In this document: one piece after another, positions 26,187-36,547 of the stretch
Layout: each line of letters begins with the position of its first letter
Numbering within the stretch: the first letter of the stretch is position 1
Assembly (NCBI GenBank): GCA_000337115.1
Contig: AOIR01000050.1
Coordinates: forward strand, 110,063-174,062
Reading direction: 5' to 3'
DNA from: Natrinema thermotolerans DSM 11552
GTDB lineage: Archaea; Halobacteriota; Halobacteria; Halobacteriales; Natrialbaceae
DNA length: 64,000 nt
Program-made: the position numbers and the translations under genes
Notes under the pieces: generated by a model
What the model was told of the DNA's origin: nothing
Database searches by the model: none
The model's input: only the letters and a program-made list of their open reading frames with translations

Positions 26187-26503
26187 GCGATGTCCTCCCC
26201 GTTTGCCACCCGCCGCGAGCAGCGGCTGTCGCGTTCGATCGGGCACACTCGTAAGGGTTATGTCCCTCGAGGGAGCTACGTAGACAGTAATGACGGTCCG
26301 CGCTTCCCTGTCGATGTCCGCCAACGCGGTCGACAGCAGCGCGTTCGGTTCGATTCGTATTGTAGGGGCAGTATAGCCCCTCATATAGTACTTCGTCGCT
26401 TCAGACCCGAATTCGCCGCATCGTTCTTCGAGCGATCAGCGACCCACCAGATGACACACTACCGTACACCACTCGATCGCCAGCAAACGGCGGGAGACAA
26501 CCG
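26187..26503 (+). other. leuA-ilvB intergenic region with short ORF and hairpin
   Basis: A 317-bp gap inside an otherwise tight gene cluster. It has a 28-codon ORF from ATG 26290 to TAG 26374-26376 with an I/V-containing end (SIRIVGAV), preceded by a TATA-like AAGGGTTATG about 25 nt upstream. A 6-bp hairpin AGGGGC-agtata-GCCCCT overlaps the stop codon, followed by a second AT-rich patch (CATATAGTA). A leader controlling ilvB is possible; nothing proves translation. Confidence 0.45.
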
Positions 26504-28318
26504 ATGAGCGAACGCGCAGCAAAGGTCACACCGACCGACGAAGAACAGGACGACGAGCAGATCACCGACAGCGCCGCGCCCGATGCGGCCACCGAGGAGC
26601 CGGCGGCCGGCACCGAGACGACGACCGATCCCGTCACCTCGGGTGCCGAGGCCGTCGTCCGTGCGTTGGAGAACGCGGGCGTCGAGTACGCCTTCGGCGT
26701 ACAGGGCGGGGCGATCATGCCCGTCTACGACGCGCTGTACGATTCGGACATCTACCACGTGACGATGGCCCACGAGCAGGGCGCGGCCCACGCGGCCGAC
26801 GCCTACGGCATCGTCTCGGGCGAGCCGGGCGTCTGTCTGGCCACGTCGGGGCCGGGCGCGACCAACCTCGTGACCGGCATCGCCGACGCCGACATGGACT
26901 CGGACCCGATGCTTGCGCTGACCGGACAGGTCCCGACGGAGTTCGTCGGCAACGACGCCTTCCAGGAGACCGATACGACCGGCGTCACGACGCCGATCAC
27001 GAAGGACAACACCTTCGCGAGCGGCTCCGACACCGTCGGCAACGACGTCAGCGAGGCCTTCGCGCTGGCCCGTGAGGGCCGGCCGGGGCCGACCCTGGTC
27101 GACCTGCCCAAAGACGTCACCAACGGGGAGACCGACCGCGAGCCCGACGCGCCGACGGTGCCCGACACCTACGAGGTCCAGGAGCGGGCCGACGAGGAAA
27201 TCGTCGCGGCCGCCGCGGAACGGATCGAGAACTCCGAGCGGCCCGCCCTCCTGCTGGGCGGGGGCGTCATCAAGGGCGAAGCCAGCGAGGCCTGCCGCGA
27301 GTTCGCGATCGAACACGAGATCCCGGTCATCACCACGATGCCCGGCATCGGTGCCTTCCCCGAGGATCACGAGCTGTCACTCGAGATGGCGGGGATGCAC
27401 GGCACTGGCTACGCCAACATGGCGATCACCCACTGTGATACCCTGATCGGGATCGGTACCCGGTTCGACGACCGCCTGACCGGCGGCATCGAGACCTTCG
27501 CGCCCGAGGCGGAGGTCATCCACGTCGACATCGATCCCGCGGAGATCTCGAAGAACATCCACGCGGACTACCCGCTGATCGGCGACGCCGAAACCGTCGT
27601 CGAGCAGTTAGACGAGGCGGTCGACGACTCGCCGGAAGCCACAAAGTGGCGCGCTCAGTGCCAGCAGTGGAAGTCCGACTACTCGATGGCCTACGACGCG
27701 CCGAAGGACAAGCCGGTCCAGCCGGAGTTCGTCGTCGAGGCCCTGGACGAGGCCACCGACGACGACACCATCGTCACGACCGGCGTCGGCCAACACCAGA
27801 TGTGGGCCTGCCAGTACTGGACCTACACCGAACCCCGCACCTGGGTCTCGAGTCACGGGCTCGGTGCGATGGGCTATGGCCTGCCGTCGGCGATCGGCGC
27901 GCGACTGGCGGCCGACGACGACCAGGATGTCGTCTGTATCGACGGCGACGGCTCGTTCCTGATGACGATGCAGGGGCTGTCGGTCGCGGTCCGCGAGGAC
28001 CTCGATATCACGGTCGCCGTCCTCAACAACGAGTACATCGGGATGGTCCGCCAGTGGCAGGACGCCTTCTTCGAGGGCCGACACGCCGCTTCGGACTACG
28101 GCTGGATGCCCGAGTTCGACAAGCTCGCCGAGGCCTTCGGCGCGCAGGGGTACCGGATCGACGACTACGACGACGTCGCCGACACCGTCGCGGACGCCAT
28201 CGCGTACGACGGCCCCTCGGTGATCGACGTCCACATCGATCCCGACGCCAACGTCTACCCGATGGTGCCAAGCGGCGGCGACAACGGCCAGTTCGCACTC
28301 ACGGAGGACCAGCTATGA
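26504..28318 (+). CDS. ilvB: Acetolactate synthase large subunit IlvB
   Basis: A 604-residue TPP enzyme making acetolactate from pyruvate (or acetohydroxybutyrate). After an acidic N-terminal extension of about 45 residues comes VEYAFGVQGGAIMPVYDALY, the catalytic Glu in MAHEQGAAHAADAYG, and the domain-3 TPP/Mg motif CIDGDGSFLMTMQGLSVAVR with NNEYIGMVRQWQ. The stop overlaps the ilvN start (ATGA), so the two subunits are translationally coupled. Confidence 0.95.
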   Translation: MSERAAKVTPTDEEQDDEQITDSAAPDAATEEPAAGTETTTDPVTSGAEAVVRALENAGVEYAFGVQGGAIMPVYDALYDSDIYHVTMAHEQGAAHAADAYGIVSGEPGVCLATSGPGATNLVTGIADADMDSDPMLALTGQVPTEFVGNDAFQETDTTGVTTPITKDNTFASGSDTVGNDVSEAFALAREGRPGPTLVDLPKDVTNGETDREPDAPTVPDTYEVQERADEEIVAAAAERIENSERPALLLGGGVIKGEASEACREFAIEHEIPVITTMPGIGAFPEDHELSLEMAGMHGTGYANMAITHCDTLIGIGTRFDDRLTGGIETFAPEAEVIHVDIDPAEISKNIHADYPLIGDAETVVEQLDEAVDDSPEATKWRAQCQQWKSDYSMAYDAPKDKPVQPEFVVEALDEATDDDTIVTTGVGQHQMWACQYWTYTEPRTWVSSHGLGAMGYGLPSAIGARLAADDDQDVVCIDGDGSFLMTMQGLSVAVREDLDITVAVLNNEYIGMVRQWQDAFFEGRHAASDYGWMPEFDKLAEAFGAQGYRIDDYDDVADTVADAIAYDGPSVIDVHIDPDANVYPMVPSGGDNGQFALTEDQL

Positions 28319-28974
28319 AGAAGGGACTCGAGGGCCCACCACCGGAGGACCGACCGACACCCGCGGGACGGCGCAACAAGCAGGGCATCCGCATCGACCC
28401 CGAGGTCGAAGCGACCCACGAACCCCGTCGGACCGTCATCTCGGCGCTGGTCGAACACGAGCCCGGCGTCCTCTCGGACGTCTCGGGACTGTTCTCGCGC
28501 CGCCAGTTCAACATCGAGAGCCTCACCGTCGGGCCGACCGAGGACGACGATCGCGCGCGGATGACGATCGTCGTCGAGGAGCCGGATCCGGGCATCGACC
28601 AGGTCAAGAAGCAACTGCGCAAGCTCGTGCCGGTCATCGCGGTGCGCGAACTCGAGCCCGACGCCATGCGCCGGGAACTCGCGCTGATCAAGGTCGACGC
28701 CGCCGACCCCGCACAGATCGCCGCCGTCGCGGAGATGTACGGCGGCAAGACCGTCGACTCGAGCCCGCAGACGGCGACGGTCGAGGTCACCGGTGCGCGC
28801 CAGAAGATCGAGGCCGCGATCGAGACGTTCAGTCAGTTCGGGATCCGGGAGATCTCCCGGACTGGGACGACGGCGCTGGCCCGCGGAACCGACCCGACAG
28901 GGACGGCCAGTGCAACGGCACAGCCCGCCGACGAGGCGAACCACGACGAACCCTACACAGCAGACGATGACTGA
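28315..28974 (+). CDS. ilvN: Acetolactate synthase small (regulatory) subunit IlvN
   Basis: A 219-residue ACT-domain subunit, which binds valine for feedback control and activates IlvB. The ACT domain is seen in [38 protein letters not shown] and [20 protein letters not shown], followed by a C-terminal domain with [20 protein letters not shown]. The acidic tail after residue 195 is a haloarchaeal feature. Starts in the ilvB stop and overlaps the ilvC start by 8 bp. Confidence 0.93.
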   Translation: MKKGLEGPPPEDRPTPAGRRNKQGIRIDPEVEATHEPRRTVISALVEHEPGVLSDVSGLFSRRQFNIESLTVGPTEDDDRARMTIVVEEPDPGIDQVKKQLRKLVPVIAVRELEPDAMRRELALIKVDAADPAQIAAVAEMYGGKTVDSSPQTATVEVTGARQKIEAAIETFSQFGIREISRTGTTALARGTDPTGTASATAQPADEANHDEPYTADDD

Positions 28975-30013
28975 CGACTTCACCACCGACATCTACTACG
29001 ACGATGATGCAGACGTATCGACGCTCGACGACGAGACCGTGGCCGTGCTGGGCTACGGGAGCCAGGGCCACGCCCACGCGCTGAACCTCCACGATAGCGG
29101 GGTCGACGTGATCGTCGGCCTCCGCGAGGGCTCGTCCTCGCGCTCGGCCGCCGAGGCCGACGGCCTCACGGTCGAGACGCCGGCCGACGCGGTCGCAGCG
29201 GCCTCCTACGTGTCCGTCCTCGTGCCCGACACCGTTCAGGCGGACGTCTACGAGAACGCCATCGAACCGAACCTCGAGGCCGGCGACACGCTGCAGTTCG
29301 CCCACGGGCTGAACATCCACTACGCCCAGATCGAGCCGCCCGAAGACGTCGACGTAACGATGGTCGCGCCCAAGAGCCCGGGCCACCTCGTCCGCCGCAA
29401 CTACGAGAACGACGAGGGGACGCCCGGTCTGCTCGCGGTCTATCAGGACACGACGGGCGATGCGGACGAACGGGCCCTCGCGTACGCGAAAGGGATCGGC
29501 TGTACCCGCGCCGGCGTCATCGAGACGACGTTCCGGGAGGAGGTCGAGTCCGACCTCTTCGGCGAGCAGGCCGTCCTCTGTGGCGGCGTCACCTCGCTGG
29601 TCAAACACGGCTACGAGACGCTGGTCGACGCCGGTTACTCGCCGGAGATCGCCTACTTCGAGTGTCTCAACGAACTCAAACTGATCGTCGACCTGATGTA
29701 CGAAGGTGGCCACGCCGAGATGTGGGACTCCGTGTCCGACACCGCCGAATACGGCGGTCTGAGCCGCGGCGATCGCATCGTCGACGAGAACGTCCGAGAG
29801 AACATGGAGGAGACCCTCGAGGAGATCCAGAACGGCGAGTTCACCCGCGAGTGGATCCTCGAGAACCAGGCCGGTCGCCCGAGCTACAACCAGCTCCGGG
29901 AGGCCGAGAAGAACCACGAGATCGAGCAGGTCGGCGAGCGACTGCGCGACCTGTTCGCGTGGGCAGAGGAAGACACCGAAGACGAGTCCGTCCAGGTGCA
30001 GGCGGACGACTGA
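28967..30013 (+). CDS. ilvC: Ketol-acid reductoisomerase IlvC
   Basis: A 348-residue class I enzyme: isomerises and reduces acetolactate with NAD(P)H and Mg. NAD(P) motif [20 protein letters not shown] near residue 25, [38 protein letters not shown] and the metal-binding [20 protein letters not shown]. Start ATG 28967 is inside the last codons of ilvN, so expression is coupled. The C-terminal acidic extension is typical of halophiles. Confidence 0.95.
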   Translation: MTDDFTTDIYYDDDADVSTLDDETVAVLGYGSQGHAHALNLHDSGVDVIVGLREGSSSRSAAEADGLTVETPADAVAAASYVSVLVPDTVQADVYENAIEPNLEAGDTLQFAHGLNIHYAQIEPPEDVDVTMVAPKSPGHLVRRNYENDEGTPGLLAVYQDTTGDADERALAYAKGIGCTRAGVIETTFREEVESDLFGEQAVLCGGVTSLVKHGYETLVDAGYSPEIAYFECLNELKLIVDLMYEGGHAEMWDSVSDTAEYGGLSRGDRIVDENVRENMEETLEEIQNGEFTREWILENQAGRPSYNQLREAEKNHEIEQVGERLRDLFAWAEEDTEDESVQVQADD

Positions 30014-30023
30014 AAGCAAACCC

Positions 30024-30302
30024 ATGACAGCAAACGACAACACGGACACGATAGCCGAGATCAGCCACACCAACCCCTACACTGGGGAGACGGCCGGTCG
30101 CCTGTTCAACCGCGGCCCGATCGTCGCAGCGGACGGTGGGACGCCCGATGCGACCGAACCCGCCGACACTGACGAGGCCGACGAACGGACCGACACGAAA
30201 GAGACGATGCGCGACGTCGACCACACGCCGCCAGGGGACGCCGCGGACGCGAACCGCGTCTTCGAGCGCGGCCGAACACAGCCCGTAGAGGACGAGGAAT
30301 GA
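30024..30302 (+). CDS. Small acidic protein between ilvC and leuC
   Basis: A 92-residue protein, acidic and probably disordered ([20 protein letters not shown], then Asp/Glu/Thr-rich sequence). Its stop overlaps the leuC start (ATGA) and it begins 10 bp after ilvC, so it is part of the operon. The repeated element FNRGP / FERGRT at both ends ([20 protein letters not shown]) is a small internal repeat. No known domain; possibly a halophile-specific accessory protein of the pathway. Confidence 0.72.
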   Translation: MTANDNTDTIAEISHTNPYTGETAGRLFNRGPIVAADGGTPDATEPADTDEADERTDTKETMRDVDHTPPGDAADANRVFERGRTQPVEDEE

Positions 30303-31723
30303 GCGAGGGCACACTGTACGACAAGGTCTGGGATCGACACAAAGTCACCACGCTGCCGACCGGACAGGACCAGCTGTTCGTCGGGCTCCACCTCATCCAC
30401 GAGGTCACGAGCCCGCAGGCATTCGGGATGCTCCGCGAGCGCGACCTCGAGGTCGCCTACCCCGAACTGACCCACGCGACGGTCGACCACATCGTCCCGA
30501 CGGCCGACCAGTCCCGCCCATACGAGGAGGATGCAGCCGAGGAGATGATGGCCGAACTCGAGGAAAACGTCCGCGAGGCGGGCATCGAGTTCTCGGACCC
30601 GACGACGGGCGATCAGGGGATCGTCCACGTCATCGGCCCGGAGCAGGGACTAACCCAGCCCGGAAAGACGATCGTCTGTGGCGACAGCCACACCTCGACC
30701 CACGGTGCCTTCGGCGCGCTCGCCTTCGGCATCGGGACCTCCCAGATCCGCGACGTCCTCGCGACGGGGACCGTCGCCATGGAGAAACAGAAGGTCCGCA
30801 AGATCCAGGTCGACGGCGAACTCGGCGAGGGTGTCGAAGCCAAGGATATCATCCTCGAGATCATCCGCCGACTCGGTACCGAGGGCGGCGTCGGCTACGT
30901 CTACGAGTACGCCGGCGAAGCCATCGAGAGCCTCGGGATGGAAGGGCGGATGTCGATCTGTAACATGTCCATCGAGGGCGGCGCTCGCGCGGGCTATGTC
31001 AACCCCGACGAGACCACCTACGAGTGGCTCGAGGAGACGGACTACTTCCAGGAGAATCCGGAGCGCTTCGAGGAACTCAAACCCTACTGGGAGTCGATCC
31101 GCTCCGACGAGGACGCCGAGTACGACGACGTCGTCCACATCGATGCGAACGAACTCGAGCCGGTCGTCACCTGGGGCACCACGCCCGGCCAGGGGATCGG
31201 TATCACGGATCCGATCCCGGAGCCGGAATCGCTGCCCGCGGAGAAACAGGATACCGCCCGACGCGCGCAGGAACACATGCGCGTCGAGCCCGGCGAGACG
31301 ATGGAGGGCTACAATATCGACGTGGCCTTCCTCGGCTCCTGTACGAACGCCCGGCTGCCGGACCTGCGACGCGCCGCTCGGATCGTCGAGGGACGGGAGG
31401 TCGCCGACGACGTCCGCGCGATGGTCGTCCCCGGCAGCCAGCGCGTCCAGAAAGCCGCCGAAGAGGAAGGGCTCAAAGACACCTTCGAGGAAGCCGGCTT
31501 CGAGTGGCGCAATGCCGGCTGTTCGATGTGTCTGGGGATGAACGAGGACCAGCTCGAGGGCGACGAGGCCTGTGCCTCCTCCTCGAACCGGAACTTCGTC
31601 GGCCGACAGGGCTCGAAGGACGGCCGGACCGTCCTGATGAACCCGCAGATGGTCGCCACGGCGGCGATCACCGGTGAAGTGACCGACGTTCGCGAGCTGC
31701 CGGAGACGGAGGTGACGGCATAA
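30299..31723 (+). CDS. leuC: 3-isopropylmalate dehydratase large subunit LeuC
   Basis: A 474-residue aconitase-family enzyme of leucine synthesis. Motifs: [20 protein letters not shown], and the [4Fe-4S] cysteines in [20 protein letters not shown] and [11 protein letters not shown], with the usual [17 protein letters not shown] near the end. About 50 residues longer than the archaeal HacA-type, as for bacterial-type LeuC. Partner LeuD is coded immediately downstream with overlapping stop/start. Confidence 0.95.
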   Translation: MSEGTLYDKVWDRHKVTTLPTGQDQLFVGLHLIHEVTSPQAFGMLRERDLEVAYPELTHATVDHIVPTADQSRPYEEDAAEEMMAELEENVREAGIEFSDPTTGDQGIVHVIGPEQGLTQPGKTIVCGDSHTSTHGAFGALAFGIGTSQIRDVLATGTVAMEKQKVRKIQVDGELGEGVEAKDIILEIIRRLGTEGGVGYVYEYAGEAIESLGMEGRMSICNMSIEGGARAGYVNPDETTYEWLEETDYFQENPERFEELKPYWESIRSDEDAEYDDVVHIDANELEPVVTWGTTPGQGIGITDPIPEPESLPAEKQDTARRAQEHMRVEPGETMEGYNIDVAFLGSCTNARLPDLRRAARIVEGREVADDVRAMVVPGSQRVQKAAEEEGLKDTFEEAGFEWRNAGCSMCLGMNEDQLEGDEACASSSNRNFVGRQGSKDGRTVLMNPQMVATAAITGEVTDVRELPETEVTA

Positions 31724-32358
31724 TGAGCGACGAGGTCGAAATCCCCGAAGTCGACGCGGTTTCGGGGTCAGGCATCCCGATCCGGGGCAACGACATCGAC
31801 ACCGACCAGATCATCCCCGCCCGCTTCATGAAGGTCGTCACCTTCGACGGGCTGGGCGAGTTCGCGTTCTTCGATCTGCGGTTCGACGACGACGACAACC
31901 AGAAGGACCACCCGTTCAACGAGGACCGCTATCAGGACTCCTCGGTGATGGTCGTCAACAGCAACTTCGGCTGTGGCTCCTCCCGCGAGCACGCGCCCCA
32001 GGCCCTGATGCGCTGGGGCATCGACGCGATCATCGGCGAGAGCTTCGCCGAGATTTTCGCGGGCAACTGCCTGGCGCTCGGCATCCCGACCGTCACGGCC
32101 GACAGCGAGACGATCGAAGCCCTCCAGGACTGGGTCGACGAGAACCCCGACGGCGAGATCGACATCGACGTCGAGGCCGAAGAGGTCACCTACGGCGACG
32201 AGACGATCGACGTCACCGTCGACGACGCCCAGCGCAAGGCCTTGGTCGAGGGCGTCTGGGACACGACGGCGCTGATGAAGTCAAACGCCGGCGCGGTCCG
32301 CGAGACGGCTCGCGAACTGCCCTACGTCGACGACGCGGCGATCCCGGACGCCGACTAG
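31723..32358 (+). CDS. leuD: 3-isopropylmalate dehydratase small subunit LeuD
   Basis: A 211-residue swivel-domain subunit. Signature GNDIDTDQIIPARFMKVVTF, the substrate-binding SNFGCGSSREHAPQALMRWG and SFAEIFAGNCLALGIPTVTA. Pairs with LeuC. The last gene of this tight transcription unit; a terminator-like palindrome follows 14 bp after the stop. Confidence 0.94.
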   Translation: MSDEVEIPEVDAVSGSGIPIRGNDIDTDQIIPARFMKVVTFDGLGEFAFFDLRFDDDDNQKDHPFNEDRYQDSSVMVVNSNFGCGSSREHAPQALMRWGIDAIIGESFAEIFAGNCLALGIPTVTADSETIEALQDWVDENPDGEIDIDVEAEEVTYGDETIDVTVDDAQRKALVEGVWDTTALMKSNAGAVRETARELPYVDDAAIPDAD

Positions 32359-32372
32359 TCTCAGTTCTCGAC

Positions 32373-32390
32373 GCACTCGAGTGCGATTTT
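32373..32390 (+). terminator. Palindrome plus T-run after leuD
   Basis: GCACTCGAGTGC at 32373-32384 is a perfect 12-bp palindrome and is followed at once by GATTTT (32385-32390). Position just after the leuD stop fits transcription termination of the ilv-leu unit. Confidence 0.5.
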
Positions 32391-32624
32391 CGATCGAGAC
32401 ACACTCTAGCCGACTCGAGTGAACTTGGATCGTCTCTTTTCGGGGTGGCTCGAGTTCCGTAATCCGGGTCCGTGTGGCTGTATCAAAGCTTACCTGCGAG
32501 AGTGCTATCGGAGGAAATATGCGAATTTCCGCGGTGAGTTCCCTGCATCCGTACCGCGAACACTCCTAATATGGACGGCACAGTCCTATCGGAAACTACG
32601 CCTGAAACTTCAAATAGTATGGTG

Positions 32625-33122
32625 TTACCGCGAACTGTTTGTAAAACGGCTAACTTCCTCTCGATATTCTGGAACGTTTTTAGCATCGATCCGCTCAACC
32701 GACCAGATCAGTGACTCACCACTAGGATGGACGTGCCCATATAGTCCGATATAATTGCTTTCTTCGGTTGCCTCACCAACTGTAGAGAACTGTTCGTTTA
32801 CTCCACTGAGTTCTCCCGTCACTTCGAAATACTCCGCTTTCTCCTCCCAAATAGCAGGGACGTACTCTTGATACGGTGGGAGCGGTGTCTCATCCATGTC
32901 CTGTCCGCGTTGAGTCGACTCGAGCGTTATCGTTTCAGCCACTGGTTCTGACTTGGCAGCACGTACCGTTACTGTTACATCTACACGTTCATTATGCATA
33001 TTTATTATAGATATGTAAACTAAGTGTATATCTTCGGGAATTAGTCGCGAGGTACAACCAGCAGTACTCGATACAAGTCCGACAGTGGCTGTTCCGAGGA
33101 GTTTTCGTCGGCTGAAATCCAT
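32625..33122 (-). CDS. Putative Tat-exported lipoprotein
   Basis: A 165-residue protein from ATG 33120-33122 (MDFSRRKLLGTATVGLVSST), with a twin-arginine signal and a lipobox TAGC, so it is probably exported folded and lipid-anchored on Cys. An ATG 15 nt upstream is also possible. The mature part has strand-rich sequence (HLVYISIINMHNERVDVTVT) that recalls small haloarchaeal surface lipoproteins with Ig-like folds. It lies in AT-rich DNA unlike its neighbours, a sign of transfer. Function unknown. Confidence 0.7.
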   Translation of the reverse strand: MDFSRRKLLGTATVGLVSSTAGCTSRLIPEDIHLVYISIINMHNERVDVTVTVRAAKSEPVAETITLESTQRGQDMDETPLPPYQEYVPAIWEEKAEYFEVTGELSGVNEQFSTVGEATEESNYIGLYGHVHPSGESLIWSVERIDAKNVPEYREEVSRFTNSSR

Positions 33123-33212
33123 TCGGTTAGGGAACATATTTGACTTGAACTATAATAACGAGATGGGTCGCAGCGATGGATATTTTGTCACTATTCCCGT
33201 TAGGTGGAAGTG

Positions 33213-34190
33213 TTATTTGCTTGGGTTGAAAGTTGCCTCACATTCGACGGAGGCATTGTTGCTCCAGTACAATTTTTCATCGTTCTTTATTGCTCGTTCG
33301 ATAAGGATTGGTGGAACGCCTTCTCCCATCATTTTCTTTGTTTCATTGGGCTCGATCGGCACGATACCGTGATCACTGAGTTCAGACTTACTTAGTGACT
33401 CGATACGGGATTGGCTCGCAGATTGGGTAGTTTCACCGTATGACGTCGGTGGGAGCCCCCCATTTGAAAATCTGAGTTGATATTCCGCCTCGGATTCCCA
33501 GATAGAATACGAGGGGTCGATTTTGCTATTCACGGTCATATATGTAATTGGGCAATAGTCATCACAGATCTCTTGGTCAACAATCAGCCAAGAATAATGC
33601 GAAACGGATTGGCGTCCGGCCCACCAAGAGTCACTCCACTTGATTCTATCAGAAGAGTCAGAGTCAAAGTCTCCAGATTCAGTATATGCGTCATAAAGTC
33701 CGGAGAAAAACGAATAAGGCCACGCAAATTGTCCAATTGCGAACTCAACTGTCGATTTTGCGACTTCGTCTACATTTCCCCCGTCTCCATCAGAAGCATT
33801 GGTCCATTTCCATATCGCTTCAGACGAATTTGGTTTCAGATTGAACTCACCTGCTCCGCGATCTGCTAATTCCGCTTCCAAGGAATGACCTTCAATGCCG
33901 AACGAACCGTCCCCATTCGGCGTTATATTTTTCCAGCAACTACAAATATCGAAAACGTATTCTTCGCGATCCCCTATTGGCCTAGAAACTGTATTCGATC
34001 CCCAAAACCTCAAAACAGATGATAGAACCATATCAGCATCATCGTCTCCGCCAACTTTTCCAGGATCGTAGACCTTCCACTGATCCTCGTAATCGTGATT
34101 ATCGGCTGCAGCGTTCGAGGCGAGCCCAGTGCCTGCGATTATTGATGCTGATGTTCCGAGCGTGTGCATGAGCCTTCTACGGTTCATCAT
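33213..34190 (-). CDS. Putative exported protein of AT-rich island
   Basis: A 325-residue protein with an export signal: MMNRRRLMHTLGTSASIIAG then AlaSerAsnAlaAlaAla, resembling a Tat-type leader (RRR) with a cleavage site after AAA. The mature protein is rich in Trp, Ser and Asp (WKWTNASDGDGG, SDSWWAGRQSVSHYSWLIVD) and holds a few Cys pairs (CSC, CDDYC). No known domain. Codon use and base composition are AT-rich like the neighbouring lipoprotein gene, so the two were probably acquired together. Confidence 0.68.
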   Translation of the reverse strand: MMNRRRLMHTLGTSASIIAGTGLASNAAADNHDYEDQWKVYDPGKVGGDDDADMVLSSVLRFWGSNTVSRPIGDREEYVFDICSCWKNITPNGDGSFGIEGHSLEAELADRGAGEFNLKPNSSEAIWKWTNASDGDGGNVDEVAKSTVEFAIGQFAWPYSFFSGLYDAYTESGDFDSDSSDRIKWSDSWWAGRQSVSHYSWLIVDQEICDDYCPITYMTVNSKIDPSYSIWESEAEYQLRFSNGGLPPTSYGETTQSASQSRIESLSKSELSDHGIVPIEPNETKKMMGEGVPPILIERAIKNDEKLYWSNNASVECEATFNPSK

Positions 34191-34511
34191 ACTACAATTA
34201 TAACTAATCGGAACACTATATATATATATATTTTGGACTGTATTTTATGCTGTCGGGTGCTTAAAAATTCTATATGGAGAGTATCGCCAAATCTGCTGAC
34301 TACGCTGTCGGTTCGCTGCATTGACTTCGGATTTACTTGGGGAATCCTACCGCGAAGCGTCCGATTTCTTTCTCGTCGGTACAAAGATACAGGCTGGTTT
34401 TGACCTTCTAAAAGCTAGGTATCCAACCTAGTTCGTGTTCAAATTCCCCGCATCGGCCGTGGGCTGGCTCGAAATCACGAGATACTTGGGAGACAGAGCC
34501 CAACTACGGGT
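34191..34511. other. Intergenic, right margin of AT-rich island
   Basis: A 321-bp gap. Left end: the AT-run TATATATATATA near 34218 acts as promoter for the minus-strand exported-protein gene. A hairpin CTAGGT-atcca-ACCTAG lies at 34415-34431. Composition returns to high GC after about 34430. No convincing gene. Confidence 0.6.
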
Positions 34512-35426
34512 ATGTCTCGCTATCTCGACGGCGCTCTTTTCGCGGTACTCGCCGTTCTCTGGGGGTTTTCCTTCCCGGCGATCTCGATCGGCCTCGAGTA
34601 TCTCCCGCCGCTGCTCTTTGCGGCCGCACGGTACGACATCGCGGCGGTCCTGTTGTTGACCGCGGCCGTCGTCCGGGTCGAGAAGTGGCGACCGACCGCA
34701 CGGAACGACCTGCTCGCGGTCGCGGGCGGCGGCGTCTTCCTCATCGCCGGCAACGGCCTGCTTTTTCTCGGCCAGCAGACGGTGCCGAGCGGCGTCGCTG
34801 CGATTTTGCAGGGGCTGGTGCCGATCATCACCGCGCTGTGGGCCATTCCGCTACTGGGCGAGCGACTCTCGCCGCTCGGAGCCGTCGGTGCGGCGATCGG
34901 CTTTCTGGGCGTCGGCCTCGTGATCCAGCCCGATCCGGCCAACCTGCTCGCCGGCGATACCGCCTCGAAGTTGCTCATCGTCGGGCAAGTCTGTAGCGTC
35001 GCGCTCGGTGGCGTGTTGATCCAGCGGGCCGGCCCGACGCTCGAGCAACTGCCGCTGGTCGGCTGGTCGATGCTCGTCGGCGGCCTCGTCTTGCACGCGG
35101 TCAGCCTCGCGGTCGGCGAGTTTCCCAGCACCGACGTGATCGGCCCCGTCTCGATGGGCGCGTTGCTCTATCTTGGGGTCTTCGCGACCGCGATCGCCTT
35201 CATGATCTACTTCCGTGTCCTCGCGGAACACGGCGCGTTCGAGGCGGCGCTGATCGGCTATCTGGTCCCGATCGTCGCGACGGTCGCGAGCGTCGTCTTG
35301 CTGGGCGAGGAGATCGGCATCCTGACCGTCGCCGGCTTCGGACTGGTCGCGGTCGGCTTCGCCCTGCTCAAGCGGCGCGCGATCGCCGACGCGGTGGGGT
35401 TCTCGACGGGCGTCGGAAGCCCCTGA
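34512..35426 (+). CDS. EamA/DMT family transporter
   Basis: A 304-residue membrane protein with ten hydrophobic segments arranged as two EamA repeats. Repeat 1 includes LFAVLAVLWGFSFPAISIGL and GLLFLGQQTVPSGVAAIL; repeat 2 ends VATVASVVLLGEEIGILTVA. Members export metabolites or amino acids. Its position between the leu island and leuB might point to amino-acid related export, but the substrate cannot be told. Confidence 0.86.
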   Translation: MSRYLDGALFAVLAVLWGFSFPAISIGLEYLPPLLFAAARYDIAAVLLLTAAVVRVEKWRPTARNDLLAVAGGGVFLIAGNGLLFLGQQTVPSGVAAILQGLVPIITALWAIPLLGERLSPLGAVGAAIGFLGVGLVIQPDPANLLAGDTASKLLIVGQVCSVALGGVLIQRAGPTLEQLPLVGWSMLVGGLVLHAVSLAVGEFPSTDVIGPVSMGALLYLGVFATAIAFMIYFRVLAEHGAFEAALIGYLVPIVATVASVVLLGEEIGILTVAGFGLVAVGFALLKRRAIADAVGFSTGVGSP

Positions 35427-35518
35427 TTGGCGAGTGGGTCGGGACAGTCGGCTCGAGCCGCGAGTGGCATGATACCGGTATCGATACCCTCTTTTCGGCC
35501 CCGCGACGATGATTGGGC

Positions 35519-36499
35519 ATGACACACGAGATCGCCGTCATCCCGGGCGACGGAATCGGACAGGAAGTAACGCCGGCCGCCGTCGAGGTACTCGAGGCCC
35601 TCGAGCCCGACTTCGCGTTCGTCGAGGCCGAGGCCGGCGACGCGGTCAAAGACGAGACCGGTGAGGCGCTGCCACAGGAGACCTATGACCTGGCGGCGTC
35701 GGCCGACGCGACGCTGTTCGGTGCGGCCGGCGACACCGCTGCGGACGTCATTCTGCCGCTCCGGGAGGCGGTCGATTCGTTCGTCAACGTCCGCCCGGCG
35801 AAGGCGTATCCCGGCATCGACGCCGTCCGCCCCGAGACGGACCTGATCTTCCTCCGGGAGAATACCGAGGGCGTCTACGCGGGCCACGAGGATCGACTGA
35901 CACAAGACGTCTCGACGCTGACCCGCGTCGTCACGGAATCCGCGTCGGAGCGGCTCGCCGAGTTCGCCTGTGACTACGTCGCCGGCGACGACCACGACGG
36001 GTTCTCGATCGTCCACAAGGCAAACGTCATGCGCGAGACGGACGGACTCTTCCGCGATACGGTCAAAGGCGTCGCCGACGAGAACGGCGTCGAGACCGAT
36101 CAGGTGCTGATGGACGCCTTCGCGACGCGGGTCTGTCTCGACCCCGAGCAGTTCGACGTCGTCGTCTGTCCGAACCTCGCGGGCGACGTCCTCTCCGACC
36201 TCGCTGCGGGACTGGTCGGCGGCCTCGGCCTACTGCCCTCGGCCAACATCGGTCCCGACCGCGCTCTCTTCGAACCCGTCCACGGCACCGCGCCCGACAT
36301 CGCCGGCGAAGGCGTCGCCAACCCCGCAGCGACGATCATCTCGGCGGCGATGTTGCTCGAGTACCTGGGCTACGACGACGAGAGCGACCGGGTCCACACG
36401 GCCGTCGAGGCAACGCTGGAAGACGGCCCGCGAACGCCGGATCTGGGCGGTGACGCCTCCACCGTGGACGTGACCGCGGCGATCATCGATCGCCTGTAA
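35519..36499 (+). CDS. leuB: 3-isopropylmalate dehydrogenase LeuB
   Basis: A 326-residue NAD-dependent decarboxylating dehydrogenase of leucine synthesis. Start at 35519 gives the canonical [20 protein letters not shown]. Motifs: [70 protein letters not shown] and a C-terminal [17 protein letters not shown]. Homoisocitrate or isocitrate dehydrogenases are related, but the neighbouring leuCD supports LeuB. Displaced by 3.2 kb from leuD. Confidence 0.92.
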   Translation: MTHEIAVIPGDGIGQEVTPAAVEVLEALEPDFAFVEAEAGDAVKDETGEALPQETYDLAASADATLFGAAGDTAADVILPLREAVDSFVNVRPAKAYPGIDAVRPETDLIFLRENTEGVYAGHEDRLTQDVSTLTRVVTESASERLAEFACDYVAGDDHDGFSIVHKANVMRETDGLFRDTVKGVADENGVETDQVLMDAFATRVCLDPEQFDVVVCPNLAGDVLSDLAAGLVGGLGLLPSANIGPDRALFEPVHGTAPDIAGEGVANPAATIISAAMLLEYLGYDDESDRVHTAVEATLEDGPRTPDLGGDASTVDVTAAIIDRL

Positions 36500-36547
36500 C
36501 GGGAGTCACTCGCCGTTTTTTAGTAGCACGGGGTCGCCCAACACCGC

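Noticed and set aside
32419-32754. Plus-strand ORF of 111 codons after leuD
   Set aside because: Overlaps the lipoprotein gene on the other strand, has no promoter or ribosome-binding site and an unlikely composition.
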